Source of the DNA: Tannerella sp.
Lineage (GTDB): Bacteria > Bacteroidota > Bacteroidia > Bacteroidales > Tannerellaceae
Length of the DNA: 12,415 nt
Assembly (NCBI GenBank): GCA_031271245.1
Contig: JAISWC010000351.1
Location: forward strand, 1-12,415
Direction of reading: 5' to 3'
Shown here: one piece after another, positions 7,811-12,415 of the stretch
Numbering within the stretch: the first letter of the stretch is position 1
Layout: each line of letters opens with the position of its first letter
The notes under the pieces: model-generated
Database searches by the model: none
Told to the model about the DNA's origin: nothing
What the model saw: the letters and a program-made list of their open reading frames with translations, nothing else
Made by a program: the position numbers and the translations under genes

Positions 7811-9151
7811 ATGATGGTAGATGCAAATTACATAGTCGTCATCGACATAGAGACTTCCCGCTTCATCGGCATGGTAGGCAGGAAGAACGAAGACGGGACG
7901 GTTTCCGTTCTGGCCGCCGAAAAGGAAGATGCCGGTGGCTGCATCCGTCGGGGAAACATCTATAACAAGGAGTCAACCAGCCTGCTGATGAAACGGCTGG
8001 TCGAAAAACTGCAAAACAGAATTGTGGACAAACTGTCCGACCACCGGATTAAGAAAGTATACGTCGGAGTCGGGGGGCAATCCCTCCATTCCGTCGATCG
8101 TATCGAAATGAAACCCCTTTCTTTGGAAGCAACCGTTTCGAAAAACGACCTCTACGTTCTGGAGGAGCAGTGCCGCACATACTGTCCGGACCTGGAGGAC
8201 GTGGTGGGGATTGCTCCGCCGGTCTATTACGTGGACGGAAAACAGGTCGAACGGCCGGAAGGACTTCCCGCCAGGCGCATCGAAGCGCGTTACAAACTGA
8301 TCACCGGGCGGCCTTCGATTCGGAAAAACGTCGTGGATTGTGTGAATACCGCCGGTTTTCAGCTGGAGGGGCTGATTGTTTCGCCGCTGGCGCTGGCCGA
8401 GGCGACGCTCGGCCGGAAAGAGAAAGATGCAGGCTGCGCCCTGATTGCTTTCGATACCGGAGTGACGTCGGTCGCCGTTTACCGGCAGGGCACGCTGACG
8501 CATCTGTCGGTGATTCCCCTGGGCGCCCGGCTGATTACCCGGGACCTGATGAAAACGCTGGAATTGAAAGAAGATGACGCCGAATGGCTGAAAGTCAACT
8601 ACGGTCTTTCCCTGGCCGGGAAAGAAAAGAACAGCGGCTACTCACAGGGCACAATCGCCATTGGCGGCCGGGAGGTGGAACCGAAACGCCTGAACACCGT
8701 CATCGAGGGGCGGATAAAGGAGATTGTAGAGAATGTATATGAACGTGTCGGCGATGTGACTTCGTTAGGCGCCGGAATTGTGCTGGCCGGCAATGCTTCC
8801 GACCTGAAGGAACTGCCGGAGTTGCTCCGTCAGCGCTTCAATCTGGAGGTCACTCCCGCGACCATCCGGAGAGAATGGATGGAAATCAGCGAAAACAGGG
8901 TCGACAATCCGGATTACAGAACAGCTGTCAGCCTGTTGATTCAGGGTACGGAAAACTGTTTGCAATACATTCCGCCTCCGATTCCGTCTCCGCCTCCGCC
9001 TCCACCTTCGCCTCCACCTCCGGGGCCGAATACCCCGCCGAAAGGGAGAGGCAAACTGAGGGTGTTTATCGATCAGATAAAAGACTGGGGAGACTTGTTT
9101 GCGGAAGAAGAAGATATGCAAAAAACGAAAAAAGATGAGCAGGGAAAATAA
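7811..9151 (+). CDS. ftsA: Cell division protein FtsA, with degenerate nucleotide-binding motifs
   Basis: FtsA is the actin-like protein that ties FtsZ filaments to the membrane. The 446-residue product follows FtsA along its length, for example KKVYVGVGGQSLHSV (81-95), RYKLITGRPSIRKNVVDCV (from 160) and LSVIPLGARLITRDL (232-246). The actin-type ATP motifs are altered. Phosphate-1 reads DIETSR (12-17) where DxGTSK is usual, phosphate-2 reads AFDTGVTS (213-220) where DxGxxTT is usual, and the adenosine motif reads GIVLAGNAS (322-330) where GGA is usual. Residues 388-410 are a proline-rich run with six consecutive prolines at its centre. The tail GKLRVFIDQIKDWGDLF (414-430) has the amphipathic pattern of the membrane-targeting helix. 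Two start codons lie side by side (7811 and 7814); either is possible. Its end overlaps ftsZ by 17 bp. Confidence 0.92.
   Translation: MMVDANYIVVIDIETSRFIGMVGRKNEDGTVSVLAAEKEDAGGCIRRGNIYNKESTSLLMKRLVEKLQNRIVDKLSDHRIKKVYVGVGGQSLHSVDRIEMKPLSLEATVSKNDLYVLEEQCRTYCPDLEDVVGIAPPVYYVDGKQVERPEGLPARRIEARYKLITGRPSIRKNVVDCVNTAGFQLEGLIVSPLALAEATLGRKEKDAGCALIAFDTGVTSVAVYRQGTLTHLSVIPLGARLITRDLMKTLELKEDDAEWLKVNYGLSLAGKEKNSGYSQGTIAIGGREVEPKRLNTVIEGRIKEIVENVYERVGDVTSLGAGIVLAGNASDLKELPELLRQRFNLEVTPATIRREWMEISENRVDNPDYRTAVSLLIQGTENCLQYIPPPIPSPPPPPPSPPPPGPNTPPKGRGKLRVFIDQIKDWGDLFAEEEDMQKTKKDEQGK
8972..9040 (+). repeat. Hexamer-like CCNCCN repeat encoding polyproline in FtsA
   Basis: The DNA is a degenerate run of CCT/CCG/CCA proline codons interrupted by TCT, TCG, ATT and GGG. 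It encodes residues 388-410 of FtsA, 17 of the 23 being proline, with runs of three, six and four. It lies between the globular domain and the C-terminal amphipathic helix, so it probably acts as a stiff tether. Runs this long normally need elongation factor P for efficient translation, and such repeats can change length by slippage in 6-bp steps without breaking the frame. Confidence 0.85.
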
Positions 9152-10487
9152 TAAACTAAGCGAGATTATACCGTTCAAGTTTCCGACGGATACGGGGAAA
9201 ATCATCAAGGTGATTGGCGTGGGCGGCGGCGGCGGCAACGCGGTGAAGCACATGTACAGTGAAGGCATGCACGACGTCTCGTTCGTGCTGTGCAACACCG
9301 ACTGGCAGCACATGAAAGATTCCGACGTGCCGGTCAAGATTGTGCTGGGACCCAATGTCACGAAAGGACTGGGTTCCGGCAACAATCCCCAGTTAGCCGG
9401 AGAAGCCGCTCTGGAAAGCGAGCCGGAAATCCGCTCCATGTTGAGCGACGGTACCCGGATGGCCTTTATCACGGCGGCCATGGGTGGCGGAACGGGTACA
9501 GGTTCCGCACCGGTAATTGCGAGGATAGCCAGAGATATGGGCATCCTGACGGTCGGGATTGTGACCATTCCTTTCCTGTTTGAAGGATACGACAAAATCA
9601 TTCAGGCGCTGGACGGCGTGACGGAAATGAGCAAGAACGTAGACGCCCTGCTTGTTGTGAACAACGAGCGCCTGATCAAACTCGAACTCTACCGGGAAAC
9701 GCTCCTCAACGGAACCGACGATGATATCGCTGTCAGTAAAGCCTTTGCCAAGGCCAACGATACGCTGACGGTTGCGGCCAAAAGCATCTCAGAACTGATT
9801 ACCCGCCCCGGAGTAATCAACCTGGACTTTGCCGACGTGAATACAACCCTGAAAAAAGGCGGCATCGCCCTGGTGAGCGCCGGCTACGGCCAGGGAAAAG
9901 GCCGGCTGGGGACAGCCATCAGTGACGCCCTCAATTCACCCCTGCTCAGCTATAACGACATTATCAATGCGAAAAAAATCCTTTTCCAGATTACGTCCAG
10001 TCCCGGACGCTTTGAACTAAGCATCAAAGAGATGGAATATGTCCGGAAATTCATGAACGAATTTGAAAAATACATCAAGGTCATCTGGGGGCTGGCGTAT
10101 GACGATTCCCTGGGCGAAAAAATCAAATTCACCGTACTGGCTTCAGGCTTCGGAATGGGTGATATACTTACCAGCAAGGAGCATGAAGATATTATTTCCA
10201 AAAGGAAAGATGCAGTAAAGGAGGAAGGTATAAGGATGAGAATCGAGCGGTTCTATGGCCCGCAAGACAAACCCGATGACTTGATGGAGCGTATCGCCGT
10301 CCTGACCGGCAAGGAGATGGACAGCGACCCCTTCATCCACTGGCTGGAAGAACACCCGGTCTGCGACCGCAGGCCGGAAGAGATGGCCGAAGCGCGCAGG
10401 AAAAGCGCGCCGGATGCGGCTTCCTCCGACAAGCCTTCCGCACCGTCGCCGTCGGGAACCAACCAACCTTTCTCAATCAGATTTTGA
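9135..10487 (+). CDS. ftsZ: Cell division protein FtsZ
   Basis: FtsZ is the tubulin-like GTPase that forms the division ring. With a start at 9135 it has 450 residues. The GTP-binding elements are intact: GVGGGGGNAV (28-37), CNTD (53-56), the tubulin signature GGGTGTGSAPV (118-128), TIPFLFEG (144-151) and NNERL (176-180). The T7 catalytic loop NLDFAD (229-234) keeps its Asn and both Asp. After NNERL there is a longer segment (about 183-201, including NGTDDDIAV) than in the Bacteroides FtsZ pattern I remember. The variable tail (about 375-440) is rich in Pro, Ser and Glu and ends in NQPFSIRF, perhaps the peptide that binds FtsA. The frame is open to an ATG at 9099, but the 9135 start gives a better N-terminus and a smaller overlap with ftsA (17 bp). 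Confidence 0.95.
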   Translation: MSRENNKLSEIIPFKFPTDTGKIIKVIGVGGGGGNAVKHMYSEGMHDVSFVLCNTDWQHMKDSDVPVKIVLGPNVTKGLGSGNNPQLAGEAALESEPEIRSMLSDGTRMAFITAAMGGGTGTGSAPVIARIARDMGILTVGIVTIPFLFEGYDKIIQALDGVTEMSKNVDALLVVNNERLIKLELYRETLLNGTDDDIAVSKAFAKANDTLTVAAKSISELITRPGVINLDFADVNTTLKKGGIALVSAGYGQGKGRLGTAISDALNSPLLSYNDIINAKKILFQITSSPGRFELSIKEMEYVRKFMNEFEKYIKVIWGLAYDDSLGEKIKFTVLASGFGMGDILTSKEHEDIISKRKDAVKEEGIRMRIERFYGPQDKPDDLMERIAVLTGKEMDSDPFIHWLEEHPVCDRRPEEMAEARRKSAPDAASSDKPSAPSPSGTNQPFSIRF

Positions 10488-10513
10488 ACAATCAACACTA
10501 AATAATAACGAAG

Positions 10514-10969
10514 ATGAATTTATTTGAACAAATCAGCAATGACATCAAAGCCGCCATGCTGGCGAAAGACAAAGTGAAACTGGAAGCGCTGCGCAACGTG
10601 AAGAAGTATTTCCTGGAAGCGAAGACGGCGCCGGGTGCAAACGACACACTGACGGATGAAGCGGCGCTCAAAATCATCCAAAAACTGGTGAAACAGGGCA
10701 AGGATGTCGCCCAAATCTACGCGGGACAAAACCGTCAGGATCTGGCCGACGCGGAACTGGCGCAGGTGCGTGCGATGGAGTCCTACCTCCCGCAGCCACT
10801 CTCCGCCGGAGAACTGGAAAGCGAATTGAAGAAAATCATTTCACAGACCGCCGCCGCCGGCCTTCAGGACATGGGTAAGGTCATGGGGGTTGCCGCCAAA
10901 GCCCTTTCCGGCAAAGCCGAAGGACGCGCCATCTCGGAAACGGTGAAACGCCTGCTGACGGAAAGATGA
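10514..10969 (+). CDS. yqeY: YqeY/GatB-like domain protein
   Basis: The 151-residue product is a stand-alone YqeY family protein, all-helical and related to the C-terminal domain of the GatB subunit of tRNA-dependent amidotransferase. Typical features are the N-terminus MNLFEQISNDIKAAMLAKD, the phrase LEALRNVKKY (24-33), the conserved YLPQPLS (91-97) and DMGKVMGV (118-125). It lacks the catalytic kinase-like part of GatB, so amidotransferase activity is not expected. tRNA binding is likely by homology, but its cellular role is unknown. The gene follows ftsZ after 26 bp on the same strand, a common arrangement in Bacteroidota, and is probably the last gene of the operon. I see no clear intrinsic terminator right after it. 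Confidence 0.92.
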   Translation: MNLFEQISNDIKAAMLAKDKVKLEALRNVKKYFLEAKTAPGANDTLTDEAALKIIQKLVKQGKDVAQIYAGQNRQDLADAELAQVRAMESYLPQPLSAGELESELKKIISQTAAAGLQDMGKVMGVAAKALSGKAEGRAISETVKRLLTER

Positions 10970-11009
10970 TCCAAAAGTAGTGCACCCGGCGTTATAATCA
11001 GCCTGCTGC

Positions 11010-11086
11010 CGACATGCCATCCCTGACGGGAGTTTTAGAGTGGTTGCCGTGTCTTTTCTATCGACATGCCATCCCTACGGGTAGGG
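11010..11086. repeat. Two copies of a CATCCCT-ACGGG motif 52 bp apart
   Basis: CGACATGCCATCCCT occurs at 11010-11024 and 11062-11076, followed by GACGGG and ACGGG respectively. The second copy contains the perfect dyad CCCTAC-GG-GTAGGG (11073-11086). The spacing of 52 bp and the CTATC before the second copy suggest about one and a half units of a longer tandem repeat. I have a memory of similar units in other Bacteroidales spacers but cannot confirm it here. Two copies with an unequal unit do not make a CRISPR array. Confidence 0.6.
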
Positions 11087-11149
11087 TGTGCAAACCGAAT
11101 AAAAAGCATCCACAAAAAAATCGCATATTTGCATCGTTAAATTATTCAA

Positions 11150-11269
11150 ATGAAGTCATATGATAAAAACGAAACGCGAAGAAAAATTGGAAGAGCAATT
11201 GCGCACATGCAGGGCATTGATTTTCTATGCTTGAAACATATCGCTTATCCCGAACTCAGGTTATATTAG
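11150..11269 (+). CDS. Possible small protein of 39 residues, unrecognised
   Basis: An ORF of 39 codons runs from ATG at 11150 to TAG at 11267-11269. The product is basic (MKSYDKNETRRKIGRAIAHM, then a hydrophobic patch QGIDFLCLKHIAYPEL), with no signal peptide or membrane helix. CATATTTG at 11124-11131 is one base from the -7 consensus and would place a transcript start shortly before the ATG, but no -33 element is visible. It may be a true small gene, the 5' remnant of a broken gene, or chance. I do not recognise the family. Confidence 0.25.
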   Translation: MKSYDKNETRRKIGRAIAHMQGIDFLCLKHIAYPELRLY

Positions 11270-11277
11270 CTGCATTA

Positions 11278-11295
11278 CTCTCCACAGGAGAGGGG
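11278..11295. repeat. Short hairpin related to the one at 360-380
   Basis: CTCTCC (11278-11283) pairs with GGAGAG (11287-11292) around the loop ACA and is followed by GGG. It shares the GGAGAGGGG core with the hairpin upstream of mraY, so it appears to be a second member of the same dispersed family. Confidence 0.5.
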
Positions 11296-11453
11296 AGGGC
11301 AGCCGATGGAACAGCAGTTGTAATGCGTCGACATCGCCGGAAATCATTCTTCATTCTCAATTCGTGACACACCCCGTGTCCTGCAGGGACGAAAAAATGC
11401 CGGATCGGCTGCCGGCAGAAATTAGCCGCAGCGATCCGTCCTCCTTCACCGTC

Positions 11454-11489
11454 ATTAGAGCCATTAAAGCCGTTAGAGCCGTTACTCTT
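11454..11489. repeat. Imperfect 9-bp tandem repeat
   Basis: Four adjacent 9-mers read ATTAGAGCC, ATTAAAGCC, GTTAGAGCC and GTTACTCTT; the first three differ from one another at one or two positions and the last is degraded. It lies in non-coding DNA about 80 bp upstream of the riboswitch promoter. No function is apparent. Confidence 0.6.
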
Positions 11490-11566
11490 AACTACTGACT
11501 ACTCGTGCGCGGCATAACCACCGAGAAATTTTTTTCCGATCGGGGAGATTAATTCCATTTTATGCG

Positions 11567-11574
11567 TATCTTTG
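11567..11574 (+). promoter_or_regulatory. -7 promoter element for the cobalamin riboswitch transcript
   Basis: TATCTTTG matches the Bacteroidota -7 consensus TAnnTTTG exactly. Initiation a few bases downstream would start the RNA at the first bases of the aptamer, the expected arrangement. No good TTTG is seen 19-21 bp upstream, so the -33 element is weak or absent. Confidence 0.6.
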
Positions 11575-11577
11575 TCC

Positions 11578-11761
11578 CACATTTTGGTGATGCTGCTGTC
11601 CCTGCGGACAGCGCATTGAAAAGGGAATCAGGTGAGAATCCTGGACAGACCCGCTGCTGTAAGCTCCGCCAAAAGTCTTTGAACCATACTCAAACCACTG
11701 TTTCGCAAGAAACGGGAAGGGCGTTTCAAAGATGGAGCAAGTCAGAAGACCTGCCAAAGTG
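11578..11761 (+). promoter_or_regulatory. Cobalamin (B12) riboswitch aptamer
   Basis: The conserved core of the cobalamin riboswitch is readable in order. GGTGATGC is at 11586-11593, and the stem GCTGTCC/GGACAGC at 11595-11612. GGGAATCAGGTGAGAATCC starts at 11623, and ACCCGCTGCTGTAAGC at 11649-11664. The helix TCTTTGAA/TTCAAAGA encloses CCACTG and GGGAAGG and holds a GTTTC-GCAA-GAAAC hairpin (11700-11713). The B12 box GCAAGTCAGAAGACCTGCC is at 11737-11755. CACATTTTGG at the start can pair imperfectly with CCAAAGTG at the end (P1). Adenosylcobalamin or another cobalamin is the expected ligand and normally lowers expression of transport or B12-related genes. The expression platform appears to be the terminator at 11863-11896. 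The nearest plus-strand gene start is 430 bp beyond that. Confidence 0.93.
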
Positions 11762-11771
11762 ATGCAGTTTA

Positions 11772-11793
11772 AAGCTTTCGAGGAATAAAGCTT
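11772..11793 (+). promoter_or_regulatory. Hairpin between aptamer and terminator
   Basis: AAGCTTT (11772-11778) and AAAGCTT (11787-11793) form a 7-bp stem with loop CGAGGAAT. Further on GCAGG (11806-11810) can pair with CCTGC (11834-11838). These pairings lie between the aptamer and the terminator and may belong to the switching region. Part of the terminator's 5' arm (AAAGC) matches AAAGC within this hairpin, so competing pairings are possible but not shown. Confidence 0.45.
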
Positions 11794-11862
11794 GAGACAA
11801 ACAAAGCAGGCGGATGACTTTGGTATTCCTGTTCCTGCATGTTTATCCCGGTATTCTTTTTG

Positions 11863-11896
11863 AAAGCTGTTTAATGTCAAATTAAAACGGCTTTTT
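11863..11896 (+). terminator. Intrinsic terminator downstream of the riboswitch
   Basis: AAAGCTGTTTAAT (11863-11875) pairs with ATTAAAACGGCTTT (11881-11894) around a five-base loop, with one G-U pair and one bulged A. A run of five T at 11892-11896 overlaps the end of the stem. This is the form expected of an intrinsic terminator and it is the likely off-switch controlled by the cobalamin aptamer. Confidence 0.75.
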
Positions 11897-12068
11897 ATGT
11901 TATTGGACAAAGTGTTTTGCGCAGGTATCGGACTTGCGCCTTCAGCCGTTCCGCCCGCACAGGACGAAGGGAACGGCAGACAGCAGATGCGGGACGAAGA
12001 GAAACAACCTGCTCAATCAGTACGACGGCGTGGTGCGGAACTGCCCCATGGGGGGACGTGTATGTTTT
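11897..12068. other. Unassigned stretch between riboswitch terminator and minus-strand gene
   Basis: The plus frame starting with ATG at 11897 stays open to 12313, but its second half is the antisense of the minus-strand gene and its first half resembles no protein I know. Another plus frame ending at a TAA just past 12069 reads NNLLNQYDGVVRNCP, which looks more protein-like but has no convincing start; it might be a gene remnant. CCCCATGGGG at 12044-12053 is a perfect palindrome. No clear gene is supported. Confidence 0.4.
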
Positions 12069-12275
12069 TTATAATGTATGCAAATCAACCCCATAATGTT
12101 CGGAAACATTATACATATCTTCCCGCACTTCTTCCCAGGGCGTACCGATTGGCTCGCCGTTTTCGTCACAGGGAATCTCAAATTCTCTTGCCTTTCCCGC
12201 TTCGGGATGTTCGGCCAGTTCGCGGAAGATGCACCCACCCGTTTCGGTTGTTTCGTCAATGTCAATTACTGTCAC
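12069..12275 (-). CDS. Small acidic hypothetical protein (68 residues)
   Basis: The minus-strand frame from GTG at 12273-12275 to TAA at 12069-12071 encodes a soluble acidic protein, rich in Glu and Asp. Readable stretches are TVIDIDETTETGGCIFREL (2-20), PCDENGEPIGTPWEEVRED (35-53) and SEHYGVDLHTL (58-68). The composition and sentence-like pattern (conserved-looking Gly, Pro, Trp and an acidic helix) look like a real protein. I do not recognise a named family. The start is GTG; upstream in frame there is no ATG, so GTG is the only normal start. TACTTTCG on the minus strand (12305-12312) is one base from the -7 consensus. The two neighbouring signals on the other strand (riboswitch and signal-peptide gene) flank it. 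An antitoxin or regulator is conceivable from size and charge alone, but no partner gene is visible. Confidence 0.55.
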   Translation of the reverse strand: MTVIDIDETTETGGCIFRELAEHPEAGKAREFEIPCDENGEPIGTPWEEVREDMYNVSEHYGVDLHTL

Positions 12276-12326
12276 GATGGGAATCGTTTTTTTGTTACAC
12301 GATACGAAAGTAGAAAAAAAAGAACT

Positions 12327-12415
12327 ATGAAAAAGAATCCGACAACCCTTTTCATGAAGCGCGGGCTTGTGTTGTCCGCATGGTTTGCGTTTGTGGCGGC
12401 GGGTTTTGTTGCCTG
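12327..12415 (+). CDS. Start of a secreted protein or lipoprotein gene (truncated by window end)
   Basis: An ATG at 12327 follows the A-rich leader AGAAAAAAAAGAACT, typical of Bacteroidota genes. The 29 complete codons give a signal peptide: a basic N-region (MKKNPTTLFMKRG) and a hydrophobic core (LVLSAWFAFVAAGFVA). The next codon begins TG. If it is TGC or TGT, the sequence is GFVAC, a plausible lipobox with Cys at +1; TGG would give Trp instead. The mature protein is outside the window, so its function cannot be told. It is the first plus-strand gene after the cobalamin riboswitch, but the leader would be over 700 nt and cross the opposing small gene, so control by B12 is uncertain. Confidence 0.65.
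   Translation, partial: MKKNPTTLFMKRGLVLSAWFAFVAAGFVA

Larger units (their letters stand above)
10970..11566. other. Repeat-rich intergenic region after yqeY
   Basis: About 600 bp lie between yqeY and the promoter of the cobalamin riboswitch, with no convincing gene. They hold two copies of a palindromic motif (11010-11086), a 39-codon ORF (11150-11269), a copy of the CTCTCC/GGAGAG hairpin (11278-11295), the inverted pair TGCCGG/CCGGCA near 11399-11416, and a 9-bp tandem repeat (11454-11489). These are separate entries where they can be supported. The mix looks like an accumulation site for short dispersed repeats. Confidence 0.6.

Noticed and set aside
11010..11086. Possible CRISPR array
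   Set aside because: Only two imperfect copies exist, with a dyad and an uneven 3' flank, and no cas genes or further repeats are present.
11560..11910. A minus-strand ORF (116 codons) across the riboswitch
   Set aside because: It covers the conserved cobalamin aptamer and terminator, whose RNA features explain the sequence better.
11897..12313. A 138-codon plus-strand ORF starting right after the terminator T run
   Set aside because: Its second half is the antisense of the more protein-like minus-strand gene and its first half has no recognisable feature. It would be the obvious riboswitch target by position, so it remains a weak alternative.

Overview
The window is a chromosomal segment from a member of the Bacteroidota, most likely order Bacteroidales. 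The evidence is the gene order mraY-murD-ftsW-murG-murC-ftsQ-ftsA-ftsZ-yqeY, the diagnostic C-terminus of FtsQ, A-rich leaders without Shine-Dalgarno sites, candidate -7 boxes of the TAnnTTTG type and a cobalamin riboswitch. Coding DNA is GC-rich and the spacers are AT-richer and full of short palindromes. A Tannerella/Porphyromonas-like host is a guess from overall feel, not shown by the sequence.

Layout. Bases 1-573 hold no convincing gene. They carry a long perfect hairpin, a candidate promoter and several short repeats. From 574 to 10969 lies one tightly packed plus-strand division and cell wall (dcw) block: mraY, murD, ftsW, a fused murG-murC, ftsQ, ftsA, ftsZ and a yqeY/GatB-like gene. 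Junctions are 3-12 bp gaps, ATGA overlaps (ftsW/murGC and murGC/ftsQ), a 17-bp overlap (ftsA/ftsZ) and a 26-bp gap before yqeY, so it probably reads as one operon. From 10970 to about 11577 is a repeat-rich spacer with one doubtful 39-codon ORF. From 11567 to 11896 there is a -7 box, a complete cobalamin aptamer and a terminator hairpin with a T run. After it no plus-strand gene appears for about 430 bp. Instead a small acidic protein is encoded on the minus strand (12069-12275), and a truncated gene with a signal peptide starts at 12327.

How the genes work together. MurC adds L-Ala to UDP-MurNAc and MurD adds D-Glu. MraY moves the finished MurNAc-pentapeptide onto undecaprenyl phosphate (lipid I) and MurG adds GlcNAc (lipid II). 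FtsW polymerises lipid II at the septum. FtsZ and FtsA form the cytoplasmic division ring and FtsQ is the bitopic membrane scaffold.

Most notable points. (1) MurG and MurC are one 860-codon reading frame joined by a low-complexity linker with a 21-bp direct repeat. (2) FtsA has degenerate actin-type nucleotide-binding motifs and a polyproline segment before its membrane-targeting tail. (3) The cobalamin riboswitch and terminator point into a minus-strand gene, which raises the possibility of a B12-controlled antisense RNA. No wholly new multi-gene system is evident; the window is mainly a housekeeping cluster with these peculiarities.
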